Shown: positions 1 through 6,376 of the stretch, piece by piece
Position numbering within the stretch: position 1 is the stretch's first letter
Layout: every line of letters begins with the position of its first letter
NCBI GenBank assembly: GCA_020832965.1
Contig: JAJHRM010000105.1
Coordinates: 1 to 8,494 of the forward strand
DNA: 8,494 nucleotides
Source of the DNA: Thermofilum sp.
Lineage (GTDB): Archaea; Thermoproteota; Thermoprotei; Thermofilales; Thermofilaceae
Direction: 5' to 3'
The notes under the pieces: model-generated
What the model was told of the DNA's origin: nothing
Databases searched by the model: none
Seen by the model: the letters and a program-made list of their open reading frames with translations, nothing else
Program-made: the position numbers and the translations under genes

Positions 1-128
1 ATCGGGCAGTAAGAGATTTCAAACCCCCTGCCGCACAATCCACGATGCCGGAGAAGGAGGAGAAGAAGGAGGAGAGGAAGGAGGGAGAGAAGAAGGAGAA
101 GAAGGCCAAAGCACCCAGGTGCCGCTAA
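1..128 (+). CDS. 3' end of an unidentified protein gene with Lys/Glu-rich tail (5' partial)
   Basis: The frame starting at base 3 is open from the window edge to a TAA at 126-128. It reads RAVRDFKPPAAQST, then a tail of about 20 residues made almost only of Lys and Glu, ending KAPRCR. Charged tails of this kind are common on thermophile proteins, for example ribosomal proteins and chaperones. The tail uses GAG, AAG and AGG codons, fitting a G+C-leaning gene. I do not recognise the protein. The frame starting at base 2 is also open, to a TAG at 290-292, and reads the purine-rich stretch as Gly/Glu with GGA/GAA codons. I prefer the Lys/Glu frame on codon choice, but 41 codons cannot settle it. 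An ATG at 45 exists but is probably internal. Confidence 0.35.
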   Translation, partial: RAVRDFKPPAAQSTMPEKEEKKEERKEGEKKEKKAKAPRCR

Positions 129-403
129 GCGTGCTGTACAGGAACAATAACCACACTGGAACCCCTGATTGGCTGAAAGACCCCGTCCAGGAGCGCGCCC
201 CCAGCTGGGTTCCTCAACAAACAGGGTGTAATAAGTCCCACTCCCTTCTCGCGTATAACGCGAGCTGGCGGAGTCTTTTAGTAGGAAGTTAGGAAGGCTG
301 GAGCCCCCATAAAGTGCGCGGAGACACTTTTAGGAGGCTTAAAACATTCACGATTTCCTTGTGAGAGTTAGAGAACGTGAATGTCGCCACGCTATGGGAA
401 GAA
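129..403. other. Intergenic/leader stretch with no confident gene
   Basis: No recognisable gene lies here. It holds a 7-bp inverted repeat (GGAACCC 158-164, GGGTTCC 207-213) and a compact hairpin at 248-264. A weak TATA-like TAATAAG lies at about 229-235. A frame open from base 2 to 292 crosses it (a GTG at 131 would give 53 residues), with Asn-, Gln- and Trp-rich composition unlike the neighbouring genes. A structured small RNA is possible, but I cannot match it to tRNA, SRP RNA or RNase P RNA motifs. Confidence 0.3.
248..264. repeat. 6-bp hairpin, CTCGCG arms
   Basis: The arms CTCGCG (248-253) and CGCGAG (259-264) are perfectly complementary around a 5-base loop, TATAA. It could be a 3'-end stem for the upstream gene, although no T-run follows it. 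It could also be a small operator. It lies 185 bases before the kinase start, outside the kinase core promoter. Confidence 0.35.
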
Positions 404-422
404 GAGGAAACATTTTTATTTA
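404..422 (+). promoter_or_regulatory. Core promoter of the FGGY kinase (purine-rich BRE plus TATA box)
   Basis: A purine-rich GAGGAAAC (404-411) precedes TTTTTATTTA (413-422), the pattern of an archaeal BRE and TATA box. With the usual spacing of about 26 bases to the transcription start, initiation falls within a few bases of the ATG at 449, so the transcript would be leaderless. This decides the kinase start: the longer reading from GTG at 377 would put the promoter inside the coding region. Confidence 0.55.
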
Positions 423-448
423 CTCCTTTTATAAGTTTTCTTGCTACT

Positions 449-1855
449 ATGAATACGGAGAAGAGCTGCTTAATAGGGGTTGACATTGGAACGAGCTCTG
501 TGAAGGCTATTGCTGTGGACCTTGGAGGAAACCAGCTGGCTAGCGCTAAAACACCCCTGACTCTCTACTCTCCTGCCAGGCACAACTATCTACAGGATGC
601 TACAGAGATAAGAAATGCATTGTTTCAAACGCTTAGGATGCTAACTGAAAGAATAGTGAGTTGCAAAATTAATGCAATAGGTATAACTGGTCAAAGTATC
701 TCACTGATAATAACCGATAATGAAGGTAGGCCTATCTACCCAGTAATAAACCATCTTGATGCTAGAGCCGCTACGCTCCTGGATTATTTATCAAGTAAAT
801 TTGGCTCAATAGGTTACTTTGGGATGAAATTTATAGGAAATCTAGCCTGGATTAAGATGTTTGAGCCTAATATATGGGATAGAATAGGCATGGTGTTTGA
901 TGTTAGAGAGTATGCTGGCTACCTCCTCACAGGTAAGCAGTCTATTGATGAACTTTGGTATCAAGTTGAAGATGTGGAGAGGTATCTTCAAGAGCTTGGT
1001 GTGCCTAGCAGATGGCTAGGCCAGCCTATAAGTTTCACAGAGGTGCTAGGGTATGTAACCGAGACTGCTCATCGGGAGACAGGGCTACCCGCTGGAACTC
1101 CGGTTGTAGTAGCACCTGGAGATGCTCTTGCAAGCCCCTTCGGTTCGGGGGTTATTCGGGAGGGTAATATGGCCGATATCAGTGGTGTGACAGAGATAAT
1201 GACTGTGGCGACAACCTCTGCTCAAGGAATCATAGCCTATCCCTACCTACTGGGTGGGCTTAAGCTTGTACAGTTCTCACCTCCCATTGGGCTTATACAC
1301 CAATGGCTTGTGAGGACCACAGCAAAGATACTAGGCATAGAGCTGGAGAGAGCATACACGGTATTCGAGGAAATGGCTAAGAAGTCCGAATCCGGTAGCG
1401 GTGGGGTAATATTTCTGCCAGGCTCATTTAGACCAGGTCCCAAAAAGTTTAATATAGCTCTTACAGATATAACTTACTTCAATGATATTAAGCATATTGC
1501 GAGAGCTTTCTATGAATGCAGTGCTTTTGAGCTTAGAAGAACTATTGAGGTTTTTGAGAAATTTGGCTGTAAGGTTTCCAGGATCATAGCCAGCGGGGGT
1601 GGTGCTACGCCTTTCTGGTGCCAGCTAAAAGCTGATGTTTTAGGAAGGGCTGTCGAGGTGCCAGCGGTAACGGAGACAGGATGTTTAGGAGCGGCTCTAG
1701 TAGCTGGCTATGCCGTCGGGCTCTATCCGAGCCTGAAAGAGGCTGCGTCCGTAGTAAGGATAGCTAAAATGTATGAGCCATCTAAAACTTACGACTACGA
1801 AGAGAGATACCATCAATACCTCGAGGCTAGGGAGAAATATGGTCAGTTCCTGTAA
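449..1855 (+). CDS. FGGY-family carbohydrate kinase (xylulokinase-like)
   Basis: Predicted cytosolic, ATP-dependent kinase of a sugar, ketose or polyol; 468 residues from ATG 449, close to the usual 480-500 of the family. The actin-like fold is visible. The N-terminal phosphate loop is GVDIGTSSVKA (residues 10-20, Asp12 and Thr15). ITGQS (79-83) and the substrate-side NHLDARAA (101-108) follow. The likely catalytic base is Asp225 in APGDALASPFGSG. The C-terminal nucleotide site is ASGGGATPFW (381-390), and TETGCLGAALVAG (408-420) is the family's closing motif. The FGGY family includes xylulo-, ribulo-, glycero-, glucono- and autoinducer-2 kinases, and substrate cannot be read from these motifs. 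A GTG at 377 would add 24 residues, but these resemble no family sequence and contain the promoter. The gene lies 97 bases before a separately promoted dehydrogenase-aldolase pair, suggesting one pathway in two transcripts. Confidence 0.88.
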   Translation: MNTEKSCLIGVDIGTSSVKAIAVDLGGNQLASAKTPLTLYSPARHNYLQDATEIRNALFQTLRMLTERIVSCKINAIGITGQSISLIITDNEGRPIYPVINHLDARAATLLDYLSSKFGSIGYFGMKFIGNLAWIKMFEPNIWDRIGMVFDVREYAGYLLTGKQSIDELWYQVEDVERYLQELGVPSRWLGQPISFTEVLGYVTETAHRETGLPAGTPVVVAPGDALASPFGSGVIREGNMADISGVTEIMTVATTSAQGIIAYPYLLGGLKLVQFSPPIGLIHQWLVRTTAKILGIELERAYTVFEEMAKKSESGSGGVIFLPGSFRPGPKKFNIALTDITYFNDIKHIARAFYECSAFELRRTIEVFEKFGCKVSRIIASGGGATPFWCQLKADVLGRAVEVPAVTETGCLGAALVAGYAVGLYPSLKEAASVVRIAKMYEPSKTYDYEERYHQYLEAREKYGQFL

Positions 1856-1873
1856 AGGCTTAACGTTGAGAGG

Positions 1874-1901
1874 TATAAGGTGTCTATGTGATTACCTTAT
1901 A
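1874..1901. repeat. 8-bp inverted repeat just upstream of the dehydrogenase TATA box
   Basis: TATAAGGT (1874-1881) and ACCTTATA (1894-1901) are perfect inverted copies separated by 12 bases. The pair ends 3 bases before the BRE of the dehydrogenase promoter, a usual place for an archaeal activator or repressor site. It could instead fold as a weak 3' stem of the kinase transcript, but no T-run follows. Confidence 0.4.
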
Positions 1902-1904
1902 GTA

Positions 1905-1918
1905 CGAAAAATTTATAT
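1905..1918 (+). promoter_or_regulatory. BRE/TATA promoter of the dehydrogenase-aldolase pair
   Basis: CGAAAAA (1905-1911) followed by TTTATAT (1912-1918) matches an archaeal BRE and TATA box. Transcription would begin near 1941, leaving a leader of about a dozen bases before ATG 1953. No Shine-Dalgarno sequence is seen in that leader (GAGAGCCGGT precedes the ATG). Confidence 0.65.
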
Positions 1919-1929
1919 GAGATCCTCAA

Positions 1930-1942
1930 TGTACTGAGTACA
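1930..1942. promoter_or_regulatory. Dyad TGTAC-TGA-GTACA across the predicted transcription start
   Basis: The 13-base dyad TGTACTGAGTACA has perfect 5-bp arms and a 3-base centre. It sits about 21 bases after the TATA box centre, overlapping the expected start of transcription, where a bound protein would block polymerase. Operator function is inferred. A 5-bp dyad can arise by chance, so confidence is modest. Confidence 0.35.
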
Positions 1943-1952
1943 GAGAGCCGGT

Positions 1953-2972
1953 ATGAGAGCTGCAGTGTTATACGGTAAGGAGGATGTGAGGATAGAGGAA
2001 GTTCCAATGCCGCAAATAAACAGTGATCAGATGCTTGTCCGCGTAAAGGCTTGCGGTGTGTGCCCATCAGATATACGTGTTTATATGGGGGAAAGTGTTT
2101 GGGTTGAACTCCCATCCATTGGAATTTCAGGACATGAGATTTCAGGTGTTGTTGAAGTTGTAGGAGAAAATGTTCATGATATTAAGGTTGGCGACAGAGT
2201 TGCTGGTACTTTAGGTAGACCTTGTGGAATGTGTAAGTACTGTATCACAGGACGGGATAATCTTTGCTCCAATCTAAATCGGTATAAAGTTAAGTACTGG
2301 GGTTATAGCGAATATGTAGCAGCATACCCTGAGAAGATGATGAAGTTTAATGGTGATATTAGTTTCGAAGAAGCAGCCTTTACAGAGCCCTTAGCAGCAT
2401 GCGTAAATGGTATCAGAAGAATGGGGATAAAACCCGGTGATTACGTGGGCATAATCGGTGTTGGGCAGATGGGTCTAATGCTTACTCAGCTGGCTAGGTT
2501 GCTAGGCGCCGAGGTAATAGCTTTCGACCTACTGGATGAAAGGCTGAAAATGGCTGAGAAGCTAGGTGCAGACCATGTTGTAAATGTTGCTGAAGCAGAT
2601 CCTATTAGAGAGGCATTAAGTGTGTCTGGTGGCGAAGGACTGAATCATGTCATCGTCGCAATTGGAGGTAGGGAACCTATTGAACTAGGTCTGAAAATGC
2701 TGGGAAAGGCTGGAACTCTTAATATCTTCGCCTCTACTCATCCTCAAGCAGAGATTCATTTGGATCCCAATATTGTACATTACCGTGAGCTAGTAATTAC
2801 AGGGTCATTTAGTGGTACTAGGAATGACCTCAGAACGGCTATAAGGCTTATTGAACGCCGTAGGATTGATGTTAAGAGCCTTATAACGCACAGACTACCG
2901 CTGGAGAAAGTGGTGGAGGGGTTTAAGATTCATATTGAAAGAAGAGGTTTAAAGGTTGTGATAATGCCCTGA
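1953..2972 (+). CDS. Zinc-dependent medium-chain alcohol/polyol dehydrogenase
   Basis: Predicted cytosolic NAD-dependent oxidoreductase of the MDR superfamily (sorbitol/threonine dehydrogenase-like); 339 residues, a typical length. Catalytic zinc ligands are present: Cys37 in CGVCPSD, His61-Glu62 in GHE, and Glu145 in TEPLA. The structural zinc site is complete, with Cys91, Cys94, Cys97 and Cys105. The Rossmann fold shows GVGQMG at 169-174, and Asp192 ends the second strand (AFDLLDER), which favours NAD(H) over NADP(H). Substrate is not readable; sorbitol, threonine, galactitol-phosphate and other dehydrogenases share this frame. It has its own TATA promoter and is followed after 13 bases by the aldolase, whose ribosome site begins inside its stop codon region. 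Given the kinase before it and the aldolase after it, oxidation of a sugar alcohol or sugar phosphate to a ketose is a reasonable role, but this is inference. Confidence 0.9.
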   Translation: MRAAVLYGKEDVRIEEVPMPQINSDQMLVRVKACGVCPSDIRVYMGESVWVELPSIGISGHEISGVVEVVGENVHDIKVGDRVAGTLGRPCGMCKYCITGRDNLCSNLNRYKVKYWGYSEYVAAYPEKMMKFNGDISFEEAAFTEPLAACVNGIRRMGIKPGDYVGIIGVGQMGLMLTQLARLLGAEVIAFDLLDERLKMAEKLGADHVVNVAEADPIREALSVSGGEGLNHVIVAIGGREPIELGLKMLGKAGTLNIFASTHPQAEIHLDPNIVHYRELVITGSFSGTRNDLRTAIRLIERRRIDVKSLITHRLPLEKVVEGFKIHIERRGLKVVIMP

Positions 2973-2976
2973 GGTG
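2971..2976 (+). promoter_or_regulatory. Ribosome-binding site of the aldolase
   Basis: GAGGTG overlaps the TGA stop of the dehydrogenase (2970-2972) and lies 9 bases before ATG 2986. It supports that start and translation of the two genes from one message. Confidence 0.6.
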
Positions 2977-2985
2977 GTGTAGTGC

Positions 2986-3786
2986 ATGTCCAGGATAGGT
3001 AAGAAGATCAGAATGACTAGGATTTTCCGGCAAGATGGTAGAACTCTGATATTTGCCTTTGATCATGGAGCAATTTTAGGCCCGGTTAGAGGCGCTGAGG
3101 ACATAAGCTGGATTCTGGAAGAGGTTATTAGTGGTGGAGTAGATGCTATTATGACGACACTAGGCGTGATAAAGAATTATGGACCCTCCTTCTCCAAGAA
3201 GGGGTTAGGCTGGATTCTCACTCTACAAGATAAGAACCCGTTGACAGCTTCTCAGAGCATGACTTTAGCTTCCCAGCTGGGCGTGGATGCCGTGAAGATA
3301 TTTGTAAGGATGGGGGGTGAAGAGCAGTGGCAAGACCTAGAGACGCTGTGGAGTCTTGCTAAAGCTGGAGAAGAATACGGCATACCTGTTCTGGCCGAGA
3401 TGTACCCTGTTAAGACTGGAGAGAGTTCAAGCCACGTAACGGCTGAGTACATAGCGAAAATCTCCAGGATAGCTGCCGAATACGGTGCAGATATTATCAA
3501 GACATTTTACACTGGTAGTGAAGAGAGCTTCAGATACGTGGTCAAGGTATGCCCTGTCCCAATTGTGGTATTAGGAGGTGAAAGAGCTAAGTCAGATGTA
3601 GAGTTTCTTAGGGACATAGCTTCAAGTATTAAAGCTGGTGGAGCTGGTGCGGCAGTGGGCAGAAATATATTCGAGCACCCTAACCCGAAGCTAATAACAA
3701 AGGCTCTTTCAGCAGTCATACATGATAACCTGCCTCCAGAGGAAGCAGCTGCACTCATTTCGCCTAATAAGAGAAGGGAGGGTTAG
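2986..3786 (+). CDS. Class I (Schiff-base) aldolase, archaeal FbaB/DhnA-LsrF family
   Basis: Predicted cytosolic TIM-barrel aldolase; 266 residues, the normal length for archaeal class I fructose-bisphosphate aldolase and its relatives. FAFDHG (23-28) carries the conserved early Asp26. Tyr140 in LAEMYP is a plausible general acid. Lys172 in GADIIKTFYTGS is the expected Schiff-base lysine. LGGER (196-200) and GAAVGRNIF (221-229) are the usual phosphate-binding loops, so a phosphorylated substrate is likely. The family covers fructose-bisphosphate aldolase, LsrF, LacD-like and sulfofructose-phosphate aldolases and the archaeal aromatic-pathway enzyme DhnA, so the substrate cannot be assigned from motifs. 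Co-transcription with a dehydrogenase, next to a sugar kinase, argues for a dedicated catabolic aldolase rather than the housekeeping glycolytic one. The transporter promoter starts one base after the stop. Confidence 0.88.
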   Translation: MSRIGKKIRMTRIFRQDGRTLIFAFDHGAILGPVRGAEDISWILEEVISGGVDAIMTTLGVIKNYGPSFSKKGLGWILTLQDKNPLTASQSMTLASQLGVDAVKIFVRMGGEEQWQDLETLWSLAKAGEEYGIPVLAEMYPVKTGESSSHVTAEYIAKISRIAAEYGADIIKTFYTGSEESFRYVVKVCPVPIVVLGGERAKSDVEFLRDIASSIKAGGAGAAVGRNIFEHPNPKLITKALSAVIHDNLPPEEAAALISPNKRREG

Positions 3787-3795
3787 GTTTATATA
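3787..3795 (+). promoter_or_regulatory. TATA box of the ECF transporter operon
   Basis: TTTATATA (3788-3795) starts two bases after the aldolase stop. Transcription would begin near 3818, inside the left arm of the palindrome at 3815-3836. A short T-run (3802-3806) lies between box and start and may also help end the aldolase transcript. The operon could additionally be reached by read-through from the aldolase. Confidence 0.6.
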
Positions 3796-3814
3796 CTAGG
3801 GTTTTTCTAAAATT

Positions 3815-3836
3815 CTGTAGCGCGTACGCGCTACAG
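3815..3836. promoter_or_regulatory. 22-bp perfect palindrome at the ECF operon start (candidate operator or leader hairpin)
   Basis: The arms CTGTAGCGCGT and ACGCGCTACAG are perfect reverse complements with no spacer. The element is centred about 33 bases after the TATA box, so it covers the predicted transcription start. Its right arm touches the AGGTGA ribosome site at 3835-3840. A dimeric repressor here would block initiation. If transcription starts further upstream, the RNA could fold and limit ribosome access. A perfect 22-bp dyad is unlikely by chance, but its function is inferred from position. Confidence 0.6.
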
Positions 3837-3840
3837 GTGA
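3835..3840 (+). promoter_or_regulatory. Ribosome-binding site of the S-like component
   Basis: AGGTGA lies 9 bases before ATG 3850 and overlaps the last two bases of the 22-bp palindrome. It supports the chosen start. Confidence 0.5.
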
Positions 3841-3849
3841 GCATAGGGG

Positions 3850-4647
3850 ATGGGAGAGCGGTTAAAGAAAGCAGCACCAATACCTCTCCTTCTCTGGGCT
3901 ATAGGTGGGGTTATTGTATTCCTGGCGATCACCGCTGCTGTTAACCCTCCTGGACCGTACATGGGGGTTGCTCAATCACCTATGAGAATTGCATACTGGT
4001 ACAGCTATGTTTTCCTGGTGGAGCTCCCCATAGCCCTCTTGCTCTTATCGCTTTTTCTCAGAAAGGAGGAGTGGAGAGCTCCTCCGGGGCGCTATGTGCC
4101 AGGTAGAAAGTACCCACTTCTTTCTACCTGGCATTACACGGCCATAGCTATAATGGCGGCAGCGTACGCTGGTCTAGGTTTTGTAACAGGAGTTACCAAC
4201 ATAGATATCGTAGCACTTGCCACAGGTCTTTTAGCTGTCTACTTTGGACCATTAGTGAGTTTTATAGCAATAATTGTTGGAGCATTTATAAGGTTTATGC
4301 TAGGAGGTCTTCCATGGGTAGCACCGGCTGGTATTGGGGCATTCGCAGTTTCAGATGCATGCCGCTGGACGATTATAGGCTCCATATACTGGTTTCTAGT
4401 GAGAGGTAGAGGCATAGGCGCTAGGGGTATAGCATACTGGTTGCTGGTAATACCAATAGCTGTGCTAGTTCACGGGGGTTCCATAATCATGAGCTTTTGG
4501 GCGCAGGGTCCTCTCGAATGGATGATGGGTAACATTGCCTTTATGGTGTTCTGGTACCCAACATCTGTTTTATCCTATGTAATAGGCATGGCAGCAGGTG
4601 AAGGACTTTACAGGGCTACTGCGAGGGCTGGGGTCCGTGCAGCATGA
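3850..4647 (+). CDS. ECF transporter S-like (substrate-binding) membrane component with extra N-terminal helices
   Basis: Predicted polytopic membrane protein of 265 residues, longer than the roughly 160-220 of most S components. Hydrophobic segments lie at about 11-30, 49-70, 96-115, 119-150 (probably two), 160-183, 195-216 and 227-252. The part from about residue 92 on looks like an S-component core: a first helix rich in Ala with AxxxA spacing (Ala100/104, Ala103/107), then a helix pair joined by a short FGPL turn and ending IRFMLGG. The first 90 residues add two helices and a basic linker. Assignment rests mainly on position: its TGA overlaps the ATG of a fused ECF ATPase (ATGA, 4644-4647) and EcfT follows. 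Ligand is unknown. The S / fused A-A / T order is that of ykoEDC for a thiamine precursor, whereas the neighbouring kinase, dehydrogenase and aldolase suggest a sugar or polyol. Confidence 0.7.
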   Translation: MGERLKKAAPIPLLLWAIGGVIVFLAITAAVNPPGPYMGVAQSPMRIAYWYSYVFLVELPIALLLLSLFLRKEEWRAPPGRYVPGRKYPLLSTWHYTAIAIMAAAYAGLGFVTGVTNIDIVALATGLLAVYFGPLVSFIAIIVGAFIRFMLGGLPWVAPAGIGAFAVSDACRWTIIGSIYWFLVRGRGIGARGIAYWLLVIPIAVLVHGGSIIMSFWAQGPLEWMMGNIAFMVFWYPTSVLSYVIGMAAGEGLYRATARAGVRAA

Positions 4648-6374
4648 GCTACGCTATCGAGATACGAGATTACTCTCTTACCTATTTGGGGGCATCTAAG
4701 AAGGCCTTGAAAAATATAAACTTGAAGGTTAAGCAAGGCGAGATAATAGGCATCGTCGGGCCGGCAGGCGCGGGTAAGACAAGCCTCCTCCTTTCATTGA
4801 ATGGTATAATCCCTAATGACATCCCAGCTATTCAAGAGGGTAGTATAGTAGTGAATGGTTTGAATGTGATGGAACACGATGTGCCAGAGCTTGCTAAGCA
4901 TGTCGGGGTAGTTCTGGAAAACCCAGATATTCAGTTACTCTCGGCAACAGTCTATGACGATGTGGCTTTTGGTCCGTGCAACTTAGGGTTAAGCCGTGAT
5001 GAGATAATAAATAGGGTGGAGAAAGCTCTGGAGGTCACGGGGTTAAAAGGAAAAGAGCTCCGCAACCCCCTCCAGCTCTCCGGGGGCGAGCAGCAGAGGT
5101 TAGCTATAGCATGCATACTGGCAATGGATCCGCCTATAATCGCCTTTGACGAGCCATTGAGCATGCTTGACCCTGCCGGAAAGGAGGACGTAACCAGGTT
5201 CCTAAAGAGTCTGGTGCGAGAAAGAGATAGAACAGTGATAATAACGGAGTCAGGACCAGATCTCGAGTACACTTTGCCGTATTTCGACAGGCTCGTGGCG
5301 ATGAAGGACGGCGAGATAGTGGCTGAAGGGTACCCGGAGGAGCTTATTGAAAGCGGCGTTCTCGAGAAGATCGGCGTTGGGGAGCCGCAGGCTACCGCGC
5401 TGCTCCGTAAGCTTGCCTCAAGCGGTTATTCGGTCAAACCGACAGCCAGCGTAGAGTCAGCTGCCCTCCAGCTATCAAAGCTCTTGGAGGAGAGATCCCC
5501 AGTGGATGCACGTACCGCTTTCGACGAAGGTGAGACCCATACTCATGGAAATGTTATCCTTAGGATGGAGAACGTCTGGCATGTATACCCGGGTGGTGTT
5601 GAGGCACTGAAGGGAGTAAGCTTGGAGGTTCGTGAAGGTGAGATGATAGGGCTTGTGGGCAACAATGGTTCGGGGAAAACAACTTTATGCATGCACGCTG
5701 TAGGAGTTCTCAAACCCACAAACCCTGAAGGAAGAGTGCTTGTAATGGGTCGTGACACCAGAACCATGAAGTTTAGGGAAATAATAAGGTATGTTAACTA
5801 TGTCTACCAGCTACCGGACCATATGCTCTTTCAGGAGAAGGTGGAAGACGAGGTTGCCTTCGGTCTTAAAATGTTGGGTTTCGCACCTGAAGATGCGAGG
5901 AAAATCGTTAATGAAACCCTGAAAATATTTGACCTTGAGAGATACAGGGACTCATATATAATGTATCTTCCTAGAACTGTCAAGCGCTTAGTCTCACTAG
6001 CATGTGTTGTAGCATTAAAGCCGAGACTGCTCCTGGTTGATGAGCCTACTACAGGGTTGGACAGGGGAATGTCGGAAAAAGTGATGAGTATTCTGGAGAA
6101 GTTGAATAGGGAAGAGGGTATGGCTATCGTGGTGGTTTCCCATAATATGGAGCTCATAGCTAAGTACTGCAGGAGAGTAATTGTAATGAGTAATGGACGT
6201 ATTCTCGCTGATGGTCCCACCAGGCAGGTCTTTGCTAACGAGGAGGTGCTTAGTAGAGCTGGCCTTAGACCGCCTCAGGTTATGAGACTCTTCAAGGCTG
6301 TGCCACAGCTGGCCGGCTATCCGGTGTTGTCCGTCGAGGAGGCTTTAAAAATCCTCTGCAGCAGAGGTGAGTGA
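4644..6374 (+). CDS. Fused double ECF ATPase (EcfA-EcfA'), one composite ATP site degenerate
   Basis: Cytosolic energising subunit of the ECF importer; 576 residues holding two ABC ATPase domains in tandem. Domain 1 (about 1-240): Walker A GPAGAGKT (39-46), signature LSGGEQQR (145-152), Walker B IIAFDE (Asp169, Glu170). Its Q-loop position is Glu92 (VLENPDIQ) instead of Gln, and the H-loop reads IITESG with no His. Domain 2 (about 303-576): Walker A GNNGSGKT (339-346), Q-loop Gln389 (YQLPD), Walker B LLLVDE (Asp466, Glu467), H-loop His500 (VSHN). Its signature is LPRTVKRL (442-449), with none of the SGG residues. Since each ATP site pairs one domain's Walker motifs with the other's signature, one site is fully consensus and the other fully degenerate. 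The reading frame is intact, so this looks like evolved asymmetry rather than decay. It overlaps both neighbours by 4 bases (upstream) and 1-4 bases or none (downstream, depending on the ecfT start). Confidence 0.92.
   Translation: MSYAIEIRDYSLTYLGASKKALKNINLKVKQGEIIGIVGPAGAGKTSLLLSLNGIIPNDIPAIQEGSIVVNGLNVMEHDVPELAKHVGVVLENPDIQLLSATVYDDVAFGPCNLGLSRDEIINRVEKALEVTGLKGKELRNPLQLSGGEQQRLAIACILAMDPPIIAFDEPLSMLDPAGKEDVTRFLKSLVRERDRTVIITESGPDLEYTLPYFDRLVAMKDGEIVAEGYPEELIESGVLEKIGVGEPQATALLRKLASSGYSVKPTASVESAALQLSKLLEERSPVDARTAFDEGETHTHGNVILRMENVWHVYPGGVEALKGVSLEVREGEMIGLVGNNGSGKTTLCMHAVGVLKPTNPEGRVLVMGRDTRTMKFREIIRYVNYVYQLPDHMLFQEKVEDEVAFGLKMLGFAPEDARKIVNETLKIFDLERYRDSYIMYLPRTVKRLVSLACVVALKPRLLLVDEPTTGLDRGMSEKVMSILEKLNREEGMAIVVVSHNMELIAKYCRRVIVMSNGRILADGPTRQVFANEEVLSRAGLRPPQVMRLFKAVPQLAGYPVLSVEEALKILCSRGE
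6364..6370 (+). promoter_or_regulatory. Ribosome-binding site that decides the EcfT start
   Basis: GAGGTGA lies 6 bases before ATG 6377 but directly abuts the in-frame GTG at 6371. The spacing favours ATG 6377 as the real start; the GTG would add only two residues. Confidence 0.55.
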
Positions 6375-6376
6375 GC

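Noticed and set aside
1..40. GATTTCAAAC-like sequence resembling part of a CRISPR repeat
   Set aside because: There is no second copy and no repeat-spacer periodicity anywhere in the window.
289..486. Minus-strand 65-codon frame across the kinase promoter and start
   Set aside because: It is antisense to the kinase promoter and N-terminus, Ser-rich, and has no family motif.
3252..3758. Two minus-strand frames of 82 and 83 codons inside the aldolase gene
   Set aside because: Antisense shadows of a clearly recognisable aldolase.
3787..3849. A thiamine (TPP) riboswitch before the ECF operon, prompted by the ykoEDC-like gene order
   Set aside because: The leader is only a few dozen bases long and has none of the conserved TPP riboswitch cores; it is filled by the TATA box and the palindrome.
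4952..6220. Several minus-strand open frames of 74-129 codons inside the double ATPase gene
   Set aside because: They are antisense shadows: Ser/Pro/Arg-rich, no ribosome sites, fully inside a gene with intact ABC motifs.
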